Assembly: GCF_014640115.1 (NCBI RefSeq)
Contig: NZ_BMGI01000005.1
Span: 248,001-312,000, forward strand
Length of the DNA stretch: 64,000 nucleotides
Direction: 5' to 3'
Source of the DNA: Sinisalibacter lacisalsi
Lineage (GTDB): Bacteria > Pseudomonadota > Alphaproteobacteria > Rhodobacterales > Rhodobacteraceae
The notes beneath the pieces were generated by a model, which saw only the letters and a list, made by a program, of their open reading frames with translations, searched no databases and had not been told where the DNA came from. Below, piece after piece: positions 17,844 through 26,925 of the stretch; position 1 is the first letter of the stretch, and every line of letters starts with the position of its first letter. A program made the translations under genes and the position numbers.

Positions 17844-19163
17844 TCAGCGCCGCACCTTCTGCAGAAGCGGCATCAGCGCGCCCATGTCGGGGCCGTGATC
17901 CATGCCGGTCAGCGCCTTCCTGAGCGGCATGAACAATCCCTTGCCCTTGCGCCCGGTGGCCTCCTTCACCTCGGCCGTCCATTTCCCCCAGCTCTCGGCG
18001 GTATAGGGCGGCTCGGGCAGAAGGGTCATCGCGGTGGCGATCATCTCGCGATCTTCCGCGTCCACCACCGGCTCGGCGCCGTCGCGGCACAGCACCCACC
18101 AGCCTTCGAGATCGGCCAGCGTGGTGATGTTCTCACGCGCCACGGTCCAGAACGCCTCCGCCATCGTCTCTGGCACGCCCAGCGCGCGGACGTGATCGGC
18201 CACCGCCGCGAAGGGGAGCTGGGCGAGGTAATGCGCGGTGAGCGGGAAAAGGTCGTTCACGTCGAACTTGGTCGGCGCCGCGCCGAAGGCGGAAAGATCG
18301 AACCCCTCGACGATCTCGTCGAGCGAGTTGCGCAGTTCCACCGGCTGCGACGACCCGAGCCGCGCCATCAGGCTCAGGAGCGCCATCGGCGCCACGCCCT
18401 GCGCCCGCAGATCGCGCAAGGCAAGCGTGCCCAGCCGCTTCGACAGCGCCTCGCCCTGCGGGCCGGTGAGCAGCGAATGGTGGGCAAAGGCCGGCACCGT
18501 GCCGCCGAGCGCCTCTATGATCTGGATCTGCGTCGCGGTGTTGGTGACGTGATCGGAGCCGCGCACCACGTTGGTGATGCCGAAATCGACATCGTCGCAC
18601 ACGCTGGCGAGGGTGTAGAGAAACTGCCCGTCGGCACGGATCAGCACCGGGTCCGACACGCTGGCGGCGTCGATCGAGAGCGGCCCGAGGATGCCGTCGT
18701 CCCACTCGATGCGCTCGTGATCGAGCTTGAAGCGCCAGTGCCCCTGCCCGCGCTCGGCGCGCAGCTTCGCCTTGTCGTCCTCCGAAAGCGCCAGCGCCGC
18801 GCGGTCATACACCGGCGGCCGGCCCATGTTGAGCTGCTTCTTGCGCTTGAGGTCGAGTTCGGTGGGGGTCTCGAAACACTCGTAGAACCGCCCCTTGGCG
18901 CGCAGCTCGTCGGCCGCCTGCTCGTAGCGCTCCAGCCGGGCCGACTGGCGCTCCACCCGGTCCCAGGTCAGGCCGAGCCATTCGAGGTCTTCCATGATCG
19001 CGTCGGCATACTCCGGCTTCGAGCGTTCCGGGTCGGTATCGTCGAGGCGCAGGATGAACTGCCCGCCCGCCTTGCGGGCGATGAGGAAGTTGAACAGCGC
19101 GGTGCGCAGGTTGCCGACGTGCAGATAGCCGGTGGGCGAGGGCGCGAAACGGGTAACGGTCAT
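17844..19163 (-). CDS. gltX: glutamate-tRNA ligase
   Basis: 439 residues of class I glutamyl-tRNA synthetase. The ATP-binding HIGH-type motif appears as YLHVGN at residues 13-18 and the KMSKS-type loop as ALSKRLG near 240. Rhodobacteraceae usually carry two gltX copies; this shorter form is likely one of them and may charge tRNA-Glu or, in an organism lacking glutaminyl-tRNA synthetase, tRNA-Gln as well. I start it at ATG 19163, preceded by AGGAG and giving MTVTRFAPSPTGYLHVG. The divergent neighbour is a small metallopeptidase-like gene. Confidence 0.93.
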   Translation of the reverse strand: MTVTRFAPSPTGYLHVGNLRTALFNFLIARKAGGQFILRLDDTDPERSKPEYADAIMEDLEWLGLTWDRVERQSARLERYEQAADELRAKGRFYECFETPTELDLKRKKQLNMGRPPVYDRAALALSEDDKAKLRAERGQGHWRFKLDHERIEWDDGILGPLSIDAASVSDPVLIRADGQFLYTLASVCDDVDFGITNVVRGSDHVTNTATQIQIIEALGGTVPAFAHHSLLTGPQGEALSKRLGTLALRDLRAQGVAPMALLSLMARLGSSQPVELRNSLDEIVEGFDLSAFGAAPTKFDVNDLFPLTAHYLAQLPFAAVADHVRALGVPETMAEAFWTVARENITTLADLEGWWVLCRDGAEPVVDAEDREMIATAMTLLPEPPYTAESWGKWTAEVKEATGRKGKGLFMPLRKALTGMDHGPDMGALMPLLQKVRR

Positions 19164-19213
19164 GGGTGTCTCCTGTCGCGGTTGCTCTTTCACAATGCGC
19201 GGGTTTTGTCCAT

Positions 19214-19621
19214 ATGGAGCGCATGACCGAGCAGATCGCCCCCTCCCTCGACGAGATCGACACCATGGCCCGCGCCGCCATCGCCGCCCTGCCCGCGCCC
19301 TATCGCGACGCGGCGGGCAAGGTGGCGCTGCGGGTCGAGGATTTCGCGCCCGATTACATCCTCGAAGAGATGGGGATCGAGGACGCCTTCGAGCTCAGCG
19401 GTCTCTACGACGGCATCCCGCTCACCGAGAAATCGGTGATGGACGTGCCACACGGCCCCGACACGATCTGGCTGTTCCGCCGCGCCATCCTCGACGAGTG
19501 GATCGACCGCGGCGACGTTGATCTGCCCGCGCTGGTGGCGCATGTGATGGTGCACGAGCTGGCGCATCACTTCGGCTGGTCGGACGACGATATCGCCGCG
19601 ATCGACCGTTGGTGGGAATGA
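19214..19621 (+). CDS. zincin-like metallopeptidase family protein
   Basis: About 135 residues with the zinc-protease motif HVMVHELAHHFGWSDDDI near the C-terminus, that is HExxHH with a downstream aspartate, the signature of the DUF1025/metallopeptidase family of small bacterial minigluzincin-like proteins. No signal peptide, so probably cytoplasmic. The start is uncertain between ATG 19214 (MERMTEQ) and ATG 19223 (MTEQ), neither with an ideal ribosome-binding site. The substrate is unknown. Confidence 0.82.
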   Translation: MERMTEQIAPSLDEIDTMARAAIAALPAPYRDAAGKVALRVEDFAPDYILEEMGIEDAFELSGLYDGIPLTEKSVMDVPHGPDTIWLFRRAILDEWIDRGDVDLPALVAHVMVHELAHHFGWSDDDIAAIDRWWE

Positions 19622-19630
19622 GTGGCGCGG

Positions 19631-20059
19631 TCAGCCTGGCGCAACCGGCCAGCGCGCCGCGAGATCGTCTAGCCCGGCCCGGATCAGGCGCCTGAGCACC
19701 TCGGTGTCGATGTCGGCGAGCTTGTTGATGTAGAGGCAGGATTTGCCGAGGCGGTGCTTGCCGAGGCCGGCGAGGATATCGCCGAAATCGGCGTAACCGG
19801 GCATGATGTAGATCGACAGGTTCGCCTTGCGCGGGCTGAAGCCGGTGGCGCACATCTCGCCTGATCGGCCGCTGTCGTAGGTGTAGCGGTAGCTGCCGTA
19901 ACCGACGATGGACGGCCCCCACATCTTCGGCTGCCAGCCGGTGACGTCGCGAAACAGCGCATCGAGCGCGAGGGCATCGGCGCGGCGCGTGGGATGGGCG
20001 ACCGCGTCGAGGAACTCGGCGACGGCCGCGTCGGTGGGTCTTGTCTTGTTCTCGTTCAT
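19631..20059 (-). CDS. DUF1801 domain-containing protein
   Basis: 142 residues, MNENKTRPTDAAVAEFLDAV followed by a conserved aromatic centre (GWQPKMWGPSIVGYGSYRY) and NLSIYIMPGYADFGDILAGL. This is the pattern of the DUF1801 (YdhG-like) fold, a small alpha/beta domain of unknown biochemical role. AAGGAG lies at proper distance before the ATG at 20059. It is divergent from the Tat-exported metallo-hydrolase gene and convergent with the metallopeptidase gene. Confidence 0.85.
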   Translation of the reverse strand: MNENKTRPTDAAVAEFLDAVAHPTRRADALALDALFRDVTGWQPKMWGPSIVGYGSYRYTYDSGRSGEMCATGFSPRKANLSIYIMPGYADFGDILAGLGKHRLGKSCLYINKLADIDTEVLRRLIRAGLDDLAARWPVAPG

Positions 20060-20152
20060 CACGGCTCCTTCACGCTCTCGTGTTGCGGCAATCGCGCCCC
20101 GTTTCGGTATCGTATGGTTGAGCATAACCGAAATCCGCAGCGGGAGGACCAA

Positions 20153-21085
20153 ATGGCTGGAAACGATCTTAGACTGAACCGCCGGGCGATGATAATGGGG
20201 GCGGCGGCGCTGCCGCTCGCCGCCTCGACCACCGGCGCCTTCGCGGCGGCCGAGATGATGGGCATGGCGACAACGCGGTTCAACCGCTTCAAGCACGGCG
20301 CCTTCGAGGTGACCGCGCTGCTCGCGGGCACCCGCACGGTGGAAAACCCGAACGGCATTTTCGGGCTGAACGCCTCGGAAGAGGACTTCGCCGCGGCGAG
20401 CGCGGCGGCGATGATCCCCACCGACAGGGCGCAGTTCTTCTTCACCCCCACGGTGGTGAACACCGGCGCCGAACTGGTGCTGTTCGACACCGGCACGGAC
20501 CATGCCGGCATCGTCGCGGCGCTGGCGGCGGCGGGCTACAGCCCCGACCAGGTGGACGTGGTGGTGCTCACCCACATGCACGGCGACCACATCGGCGGCA
20601 TGACCGACGACAGCGGCGCGCCGACCTTTCCCAACGCCCGCTACGTAACCGGGGCGGTGGAGTTCGACGCCTGGGACATGTCGGGCAACGAGGCCTTCGA
20701 GGCCAAGGTGCGCCCCTTCGCCGAGCGCATGGCCTTTCTCGACGATGGCGGCAGCCCGGCCTCGGGAATCACAGCGATCGAAGCCTTCGGGCATACGCCC
20801 GGACACATGGCCTTCATGATCGAGAGCGAGGGTAAGGGGCTGCTGCTCGGCGCCGATTTCGCCAACCATTACGTCTGGTCGCTGGCGCATCCCGATTGGG
20901 AGGTCAGGTTCGATCAGGACAAGGAAAAGGCGGCTGAAACCCGGCGTCGCCTGCTTGGAATGTTGGCTTCAGACAAGCTGCCCTTCATCGGCTACCACAT
21001 GCCCTGGCCTGCGGTCGGCTTTGTCGAGGCCCGCGGCGAGGGTTTCCACTACGTGCCCGCGAGCTACCAGCACATGCTCGGGTGA
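20153..21085 (+). CDS. Tat-exported MBL-fold metallo-hydrolase
   Basis: 310 residues. The N-terminus LNRRAMIMGAAALPLAAS carries the twin-arginine motif and hydrophobic stretch of a Tat signal peptide ending about GAFA. The mature part is a metallo-beta-lactamase fold with the zinc motif THMHGDHIGG near residue 140, an upstream FDTGTD, and the later metal ligands in GHTPGHMAF and GADFANH. Members of this exported branch include lactonase-like and alkylsulfatase-like enzymes, but the substrate cannot be told here. The ATG at 20153 is preceded by GGAGG. Transcription ends near the 45-bp repeat at 21101. Confidence 0.9.
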   Translation: MAGNDLRLNRRAMIMGAAALPLAASTTGAFAAAEMMGMATTRFNRFKHGAFEVTALLAGTRTVENPNGIFGLNASEEDFAAASAAAMIPTDRAQFFFTPTVVNTGAELVLFDTGTDHAGIVAALAAAGYSPDQVDVVVLTHMHGDHIGGMTDDSGAPTFPNARYVTGAVEFDAWDMSGNEAFEAKVRPFAERMAFLDDGGSPASGITAIEAFGHTPGHMAFMIESEGKGLLLGADFANHYVWSLAHPDWEVRFDQDKEKAAETRRRLLGMLASDKLPFIGYHMPWPAVGFVEARGEGFHYVPASYQHMLG

Positions 21086-21100
21086 GCAGCCGGGGAACGC

Positions 21101-21145
21101 GGGGGCTCTGCCCCCGCACCCCCGAGGTATTTCCGCCAGGATGAA
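21101..21145. repeat. 45-bp intergenic repeat, copy A
   Basis: Begins GGGGGCTCTGCCCCC, a hairpin-forming core, then a C-rich stretch, TATTT and GATGAA. A second copy of the same length lies at 26868-26912 with seven substitutions. Both copies sit within 25 bp of a stop codon and between convergent genes, so they may act as bidirectional transcription stops. I recall such elements as frequent in Rhodobacteraceae genomes, without an established function. Confidence 0.7.
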
Positions 21146-21159
21146 GACAGGGCGGGGCG

Positions 21160-21726
21160 TCAGGGCCGCAAGATGCGCGCGCCGATGCGCGCCAGCCCCT
21201 CGTCGACCGCCGCGCGCTCGGCCAGGTCGAGAACCCGGGCGCGGGCGTAGATCGGCGCCGCCCGGTCGTCGAGCACCGGCACGTGCCAGCCTTCCGTGGT
21301 TTCGAAAAAGTGGCGCACGCCCTCCGCGCCGAACTCGGCGAGGAAGCCCTGCACCACCACGTCGATATAGGACAGCAGCACCGGGTTGTCGTCGCCCGGA
21401 TCATGGTGCGCACCGTCGGGAATGGCGTAGATCGCCACCTCGAGCGGGCGGTCCGCGCGGTGGGTGGTGACGTGGCTCACGTCGTGGCGGGCGTAAGCGT
21501 GTTCGCGGGCGTCGAGCGCGGCCCAGTCGGCGCCAGGCACCGCGGCGATCAGGCCCTCGACGTATTCGTCGGGGGCCGGCACCACGGTGAGGAAGCAACG
21601 GTCGCGCAGCGGCGTCTTGCGCCACGCCCGGCGCCAGCCGGTCGCCCGCGCGGTCTGTGCCTCGGCGTAGTCATGGGTGCCGCGGTTCACCAGCGAACCG
21701 TAGCCGAAGAAGAACGGGTCGGTCAT
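21160..21726 (-). CDS. gamma-glutamylcyclotransferase-fold protein
   Basis: 188 residues starting TDPFFFGYGSLVNRGTHDYA; the FGYGSLV segment at residues 6-12 is the diagnostic substrate loop of the gamma-glutamylcyclotransferase (GGCT-like) fold. The catalytic glutamate would lie in the region of LDAREHAYARHDVS. Members cleave gamma-glutamyl compounds to 5-oxoproline, but many bacterial ones are uncharacterised. It is divergent from the glycine riboswitch/gcvT unit. Confidence 0.8.
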   Translation of the reverse strand: MTDPFFFGYGSLVNRGTHDYAEAQTARATGWRRAWRKTPLRDRCFLTVVPAPDEYVEGLIAAVPGADWAALDAREHAYARHDVSHVTTHRADRPLEVAIYAIPDGAHHDPGDDNPVLLSYIDVVVQGFLAEFGAEGVRHFFETTEGWHVPVLDDRAAPIYARARVLDLAERAAVDEGLARIGARILRP

Positions 21727-21800
21727 GCCGGATATGTGGCGCGGCGGCGCGGGCGAAGCAAGCTCTTGCCGGGTGCAGGCGAGGTTGCTAGGCTCGCGCC

Positions 21801-21962
21801 ACCTGCGCAGGGAGAACCCGGCGGCCCTTCGGGGTTGGCCGGTGCCGAAGGAGCAACCGCCCCGGAAAACTCTCAGGCAAACGGACCGCGCGGGACGACA
21901 CTCTGGAGAGAGGCCGCGAGGCCCGCCGAAGGGATAACGATCTCAGGCGAAGGGACAGAGGG
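21801..21962 (+). ncRNA. tandem glycine riboswitch
   Basis: Two consecutive glycine aptamer cores are visible. The first contains GCCGAAGGAGCAA and CTCTCAGGCAAACGGAC; the second, after a linker with CTCTGGAGAGAGG, contains CGCCGAAGGGATAACGAT and CTCAGGCGAAGGGACAGAG. These CCGAAGG...CTCAGGnaaanGGAC blocks are the conserved glycine-binding elements. The RNA ends 60 nt before gcvT, so high glycine should switch on the glycine cleavage operon. Outer ends are approximate. Confidence 0.93.
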
Positions 21963-22022
21963 GGCATCGGGCGGGCCATGAGCCCCGCGATGCCGGGCGC
22001 GCACTCCCGGCGGGGAGAACCC

Positions 22023-23135
22023 ATGAGTGCCTTGAAACGCACCGCGCTGCACGACCTGCATATCGAACTCGGCGCCAAGATGGTGCCCTTCGCCGGCTGG
22101 GAGATGCCGGTGCAGTATCCCGCCGGGGTGATGAAGGAACATCTGCACTGCCGGGCGCGGGCCGGGCTGTTCGACGTGAGCCACATGGGCCAGGTGATCC
22201 TGCGCGGGCCGGGCGCGGCGGAAGCCCTGGAACGGCTGGTGCCGGTGGACGTGGCGGGGCTCGCGCCGGGCCGCCAGCGCTACGCGATGTTCACCACCGA
22301 GGACGGCGGCATCCTCGACGACCTGATGGTGGCCAATACCGGCGCGCACCTGTTTCTCGTCGTCAACGCCGCGCGGGCGGAACTGGATCTCGATCACCTG
22401 CACGAGCACCTGCCCGACGTCGAGATCAGCCACCCGACCGGCCGCGGGCTGCTGGCGCTGCAAGGGCCCGGGGCCGAAGCGGCGCTGGCCGCGCTGAACC
22501 CGGCCGTGCGCGACATGCGCTTCATGGACGTGGCCGAGATGGAACTGGTCGGCGCCACCTGCTGGGTGAGCCGGTCGGGCTACACCGGCGAGGACGGGTT
22601 CGAGATCTCGATCCCGGGCACGATGGCGCCAAGGCTGGCGCGGGCATTGCTGGAGAACCCGGAGGTTGCGCCGATCGGTCTCGGCGCGCGCGATTCGCTG
22701 CGCCTCGAGGCCGGGATGTGCCTTTACGGGGCGGATATCGACGAGACCACCTCGCCGGTCGAGGCCGGGCTTTCCTGGGCGATCCAGAAAGCCCGGCGGA
22801 GCGGCGGCGCGCGCGCGGGCGGCTTTCCCGGCGCGGCGCTTATCCTGCGCGAACTCGAGGACGGCCCGGCGCGGCTGCGCGTGGGCCTTCTGCCCGAGGG
22901 CCGCGCGCCGATGCGGGCGCATACGCCGCTGTTCGCCGGTGAAGACGCCGCCGAGCCGGTGGGCGAGATCACCTCCGGCGCCTTCGGCCCCTCGATCGGG
23001 CGGCCGATGTCGATGGGCTACGTGCCCGCCGCCATGGCCGCCGAGGGCACAGAGCTCTGGGGCGAGGTGCGCGGCAAGCGCCTGCCCGTGACGGTTGCCG
23101 CCCTGCCCTTTCACCCCACATCCTACAAACGCTGA
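22023..23135 (+). CDS. gcvT: glycine cleavage system T protein (aminomethyltransferase)
   Basis: 370 residues. GcvT transfers the methylene group from the aminomethyl-lipoyl H protein to tetrahydrofolate and releases ammonia. Visible family features include FAGWEMPVQY near residue 20, FDVSHMGQ near 50 and the folate-site aspartate region, SRSGYTGEDGFEIS near 185 and GLGARDSLRLEAGMCLYG near 220. The ATG at 22023 has GGGGAG upstream; an in-frame ATG 45 nt earlier lies in the riboswitch expression platform. First gene of gcvT-gcvH-SRPBCC-gcvP. Confidence 0.95.
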   Translation: MSALKRTALHDLHIELGAKMVPFAGWEMPVQYPAGVMKEHLHCRARAGLFDVSHMGQVILRGPGAAEALERLVPVDVAGLAPGRQRYAMFTTEDGGILDDLMVANTGAHLFLVVNAARAELDLDHLHEHLPDVEISHPTGRGLLALQGPGAEAALAALNPAVRDMRFMDVAEMELVGATCWVSRSGYTGEDGFEISIPGTMAPRLARALLENPEVAPIGLGARDSLRLEAGMCLYGADIDETTSPVEAGLSWAIQKARRSGGARAGGFPGAALILRELEDGPARLRVGLLPEGRAPMRAHTPLFAGEDAAEPVGEITSGAFGPSIGRPMSMGYVPAAMAAEGTELWGEVRGKRLPVTVAALPFHPTSYKR

Positions 23136-23156
23136 CACCAAACCGGAGACCCGCGC

Positions 23157-23516
23157 ATGAAATACACCGAAGAACACGAATGGCTCGACGAGGCCGACGG
23201 CATCGTGACCGTCGGCATCACCGCCCATGCCGCCGAGCAACTGGGCGATATCGTCTTCGTCGAACTGCCGGAGATTGGGACGGAAGTGACCAAGGACGAC
23301 GAGGTGGTGGTGATCGAGAGCGTCAAGGCCGCTTCCGACATCCTCGCGCCGATCGACGGCGAGATCGTGGAGGTGAACGAGGCGATCGTCGAAGACCCCG
23401 CGAAGGTCAACGAAGACCCCGAGGGCGCGGCCTGGTTCTTCAAGGTCAAACCCGCCGAGCCGGGCCAGATGGACGACTACCTGGACGAGGCCGCCTACAA
23501 GGCCTTCATCGGCTGA
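23157..23516 (+). CDS. gcvH: glycine cleavage system H protein
   Basis: 119 residues, [20 protein letters not shown] onward. The lipoylated lysine is in [10 protein letters not shown] near residue 62, surrounded by the canonical barrel-sandwich sequence. The H protein shuttles the aminomethyl intermediate between the P and T proteins. It follows gcvT by 21 nt and is separated from the next gene by 2 nt. Confidence 0.97.
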   Translation: MKYTEEHEWLDEADGIVTVGITAHAAEQLGDIVFVELPEIGTEVTKDDEVVVIESVKAASDILAPIDGEIVEVNEAIVEDPAKVNEDPEGAAWFFKVKPAEPGQMDDYLDEAAYKAFIG

Positions 23517-23518
23517 TC

Positions 23519-23980
23519 ATGGGAGAGCCACAAACCCACCGCGCCAGCCGCAAGATCGCCGCGTCACCGGAGGTGCTCTATCAAGCCCTGCTCGACCCCG
23601 AGGCGCTGGAATCATGGCTGGCGCCCCCGGGCGCGCGTTTGCGCGTCGAGAAGCTCGACGCGCAGCCCGGCGGCGCCTTTCGTTTCGTGCTTACCTTCGA
23701 CACTTACAAGGGCAAGAGCGGCGCGAACACGGACGTGATAACGGGCCATTTCATCACCCTCACGCCGGGGGAACTCGTGCTCTCCGAGGGCGACTTCACC
23801 ACAGACGATCCCGACTTCGAAGGCGCCATGCGCACCGGCTGGCATTTCCAGCCCGTGCCCGGCGGCACACGGGTCCAAGTCGTGGCCGAGAACGTGCCCC
23901 CCGGCATTTCCGCCGAGGACCACGAAGCCGGCCTATCCGCATCGCTCGCCAACCTCGCCCGTTTTGTCGAACAAACCTGA
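23519..23980 (+). CDS. SRPBCC/AHSA1-family protein inside the gcv operon
   Basis: 153 residues, starting [20 protein letters not shown]; the segment [19 protein letters not shown] and the C-terminal [21 protein letters not shown] are typical of the AHSA1 branch of the SRPBCC (START-like) superfamily, which bind hydrophobic ligands or act on Hsp90-like partners. The ATG begins 2 nt after the gcvH stop and the gene ends 13 nt before gcvP, so it is part of the riboswitch-controlled operon. A role in glycine cleavage is not known to me; it may simply share expression. Confidence 0.85.
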   Translation: MGEPQTHRASRKIAASPEVLYQALLDPEALESWLAPPGARLRVEKLDAQPGGAFRFVLTFDTYKGKSGANTDVITGHFITLTPGELVLSEGDFTTDDPDFEGAMRTGWHFQPVPGGTRVQVVAENVPPGISAEDHEAGLSASLANLARFVEQT

Positions 23981-23993
23981 CCGGATCTGCCCC

Positions 23994-26843
23994 ATGCCCT
24001 TCACCCCGACCGACTACCGGCCCTACGATTTCGCCAACCGCCGCCACATCGGCCCCTCGCCCGCCGAGATGGCCGAGATGTTCACGACGCTGGGCGTCGA
24101 CAGCCTCGACGCGCTGATCGACGAGACCGTGCCGCGCTCGATCCGGCAAGCCGAGCCGCTGGACTTCGGCAAACCCCGGTCGGAGCGCGAAATGCTCTAC
24201 CAGATGCGGGTGACGGCGGCGAAGAACAGTGTTCTGCGCTCGCTGCTCGGGCAGGGCTATCACGGCACCGTCACGCCGCCGGTGATCCAGCGAAACATCC
24301 TCGAAAACCCGGCGTGGTATACGGCCTATACGCCTTACCAGCCGGAGATCAGCCAGGGCCGGCTCGAGGCGCTCCTGAATTTCCAGACGATGATCTCGGA
24401 TCTGACCGGGCTCGAGGTGGCCAATGCCTCCCTGCTCGACGAGGCCACCGCCTGCGCCGAGGCGATGACGATGGCGCAGCGGGTGGCGAAATCGAAGGCG
24501 AAGGCCTTCTTCGTCGATGCCGCCTGCCACCCGCAGAACATCGCGGTGATGAAGACGCGCGCAGAGCCGCTCGGGATCGAGGTGATCGTAGATGATCCGG
24601 CGCATATGGACCCCGAAGCGGTGTTCGGCGCGGTGTTTCAGTATCCCGGCACACATGGCGAGCTGCGCGATTTCTCCGGCGAGATCGCCGCGCTGCATGC
24701 GTACAAGGGCATCGGGATCGTCGCCGCCGATCCGCTGGCGCTCACGCTGCTGAAGGAGCCGGGCGCGATGGGCGCCGACATCGCCGTGGGCTCGACCCAG
24801 CGCTTCGGCGTGCCGATGGCCTATGGCGGGCCGCATGCCGCCTACATCGCCTGCCGCGAGGCGCACAAGCGCGCGCTGCCGGGGCGGCTCGTGGGCGTCT
24901 CGATCGACGCGCGGGGCAACAAGGCCTACCGGCTGGCGCTGCAGACCCGCGAGCAGCATATCCGCCGCGAGAAGGCCACCTCCAACGTCTGCACCGCGCA
25001 GGCGCTGCTGGCGGTGATGGCGAGCTTCTATGCCGTGTTTCACGGCCCCGAGGGGCTCAAGGCCATCGCCCAGCGCATTCACCGCAAGACCGCGCGGCTG
25101 GCCCGCAAGCTGGAAGAGGCGGGCTACCAGATCGCGCCCGAACATTTCTTCGATACGATCACGGTGGAGGTGGGGCACCTGCAGAAGGGCATCATCCTCG
25201 CCGCGCTGAAGGAGGGGGTGAACCTGCGGCCCGTCGGCAAGACGCGGATCGGCATCACGCTCGACGAGGCCACCCGTTCGCCCACCATCGAGGCGGTCTG
25301 GCGCGCCTTCGGGGTGGTGGCGGACGACCGCGATTTCACCGAGGATTACCACCGCCTGCCGAATGCGCTGGCGCGCACCAGCGACTACCTCACCCACCCG
25401 GTGTTTCACATGAACCGGGCCGAGACCGAGATGATGCGCTACATGCGCCGCCTCGCCGACCGCGACCTTGCGCTTGATCGCGCGATGATCCCGCTTGGCT
25501 CCTGCACGATGAAGCTCAACTCGGCGGCCGAGATGATGCCGGTGAGCTGGCGCGAGTTCTCGATGATGCACCCGCTCTGCCCGCCAGACCAGGCGGCGGG
25601 CTACCACGAGCTGATCGAGGATTTGAAGGCCAAGCTCTGCACCATCACCGGCTATGACGCGATGAGCATGCAGCCGAACTCCGGCGCGCAGGGCGAATAC
25701 GCCGGGCTCCTCACCATCCGCGCCTTTCACGCCGCGCGCGGCGAGGGCCACCGCGATATCTGCCTGATCCCGATGAGCGCCCATGGCACCAACCCGGCCT
25801 CGGCGCACATGGCTGGGATGGAGGTGGTGGTGGTGAAATCGGCCGCGAACGGCGATATCGACGTCGCCGATTTCCGCGCCAAGGCGCAGGCCGCCGGCGA
25901 CAGGCTGGCGGCGTCGATGATCACCTATCCCTCGACCCACGGCGTGTTCGAGGAGACCGTGCGCGAGGTCTGCGATATCACCCACGAATTCGGCGGGCAG
26001 GTCTATATCGACGGCGCCAACCTCAACGCGCTCGTCGGCCTCGTGAAGCTCGGCGAGATCGGCGGCGACGTGAGCCACCTCAACCTGCACAAGACCTTCG
26101 CCATCCCGCACGGCGGCGGCGGCCCCGGCATGGGGCCGATCGGGGTGAAGGCGCATCTCGCCCCGCACCTGCCGGGCGATCCGTTCTCGGGCGCATCCGG
26201 CGCGGTGTCGTCGGCACCCTACGGGTCGGCCTCGATCCTGCCGATCTCCTGGGCCTATATCCTGATGATGGGCGGTGCGGGGTTGGCGCAGGCTACCAAG
26301 GTGGCGATCCTCAACGCCAACTACATCGCGGCCCGGCTCGCCGGCGCCTTCGAGGTGCTTTACAAGGGGCCAACCGGCCGGGTGGCGCATGAATGCATCA
26401 TCGACGTGCGCCCCTTCGCCGAGAGCGCGGGCGTCACCGTGGAAGACATCGCCAAGCGGCTGATCGACGCCGGCTTCCACGCACCGACGATGAGCTGGCC
26501 GGTGGCGGGCACGCTGATGATCGAGCCGACCGAGAGCGAGACCAAGGCCGAGCTCGACCGGTTCTGCGACGCGATGCTGGCGATCCGCGAGGAGATCCGG
26601 GCAATCGAGGCGGGCGCGATGGACCACGACAACAACCCGCTCAAGAACGCGCCCCATACCACCGAGGATCTCGTCGGCGACTGGGACCGGCCCTATTCAC
26701 GCGAACAGGGCTGCTTTCCGCCCGGCGCGTTCCGGGTCGACAAGTACTGGCCGCCGGTGAACCGGGTCGACAACGTCTATGGCGACCGCAACCTGGTGTG
26801 CATCTGCCCGCCGCTGGAAGCCTACGCCGACGCGGCGGAGTAA
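23994..26843 (+). CDS. gcvP: glycine dehydrogenase (decarboxylating), P protein
   Basis: 949 residues, the single-chain GcvP form. It decarboxylates glycine using pyridoxal phosphate and loads the H protein. Recognisable parts are [15 protein letters not shown] at the N-terminus, [19 protein letters not shown] near 265, [17 protein letters not shown] near 500 and the PLP-lysine motif [19 protein letters not shown] near 700. The ATG at 23994 yields the conserved start [20 protein letters not shown]. Last gene of the operon; followed after 24 bp by the 45-bp repeat copy B. Confidence 0.97.
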   Translation: MPFTPTDYRPYDFANRRHIGPSPAEMAEMFTTLGVDSLDALIDETVPRSIRQAEPLDFGKPRSEREMLYQMRVTAAKNSVLRSLLGQGYHGTVTPPVIQRNILENPAWYTAYTPYQPEISQGRLEALLNFQTMISDLTGLEVANASLLDEATACAEAMTMAQRVAKSKAKAFFVDAACHPQNIAVMKTRAEPLGIEVIVDDPAHMDPEAVFGAVFQYPGTHGELRDFSGEIAALHAYKGIGIVAADPLALTLLKEPGAMGADIAVGSTQRFGVPMAYGGPHAAYIACREAHKRALPGRLVGVSIDARGNKAYRLALQTREQHIRREKATSNVCTAQALLAVMASFYAVFHGPEGLKAIAQRIHRKTARLARKLEEAGYQIAPEHFFDTITVEVGHLQKGIILAALKEGVNLRPVGKTRIGITLDEATRSPTIEAVWRAFGVVADDRDFTEDYHRLPNALARTSDYLTHPVFHMNRAETEMMRYMRRLADRDLALDRAMIPLGSCTMKLNSAAEMMPVSWREFSMMHPLCPPDQAAGYHELIEDLKAKLCTITGYDAMSMQPNSGAQGEYAGLLTIRAFHAARGEGHRDICLIPMSAHGTNPASAHMAGMEVVVVKSAANGDIDVADFRAKAQAAGDRLAASMITYPSTHGVFEETVREVCDITHEFGGQVYIDGANLNALVGLVKLGEIGGDVSHLNLHKTFAIPHGGGGPGMGPIGVKAHLAPHLPGDPFSGASGAVSSAPYGSASILPISWAYILMMGGAGLAQATKVAILNANYIAARLAGAFEVLYKGPTGRVAHECIIDVRPFAESAGVTVEDIAKRLIDAGFHAPTMSWPVAGTLMIEPTESETKAELDRFCDAMLAIREEIRAIEAGAMDHDNNPLKNAPHTTEDLVGDWDRPYSREQGCFPPGAFRVDKYWPPVNRVDNVYGDRNLVCICPPLEAYADAAE

Positions 26844-26867
26844 CGGTCTCGCCCCGGGCGACGCACC

Positions 26868-26912
26868 GGGGGCTCTGCCCCCGGACCCCCGGGATATTTC
26901 GGGAAAGATGAA
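26868..26912. repeat. 45-bp intergenic repeat, copy B
   Basis: Same structure as the element at 21101-21145 (GGGGGCTCTGCCCCC core, C-rich block, ATATTT, GATGAA) with seven substitutions. It lies between the gcvP stop and the convergent MFS gene. Confidence 0.7.
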
Positions 26913-26925
26913 AGCGACAACCGGT

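Noticed and set aside
23796-26657. A 953-codon frame antisense to gcvP
   Set aside because: Composition is typical of a shadow of a GC-rich gene (His/Arg/Gly rich), with no family resemblance, and gcvP on the other strand is certain.
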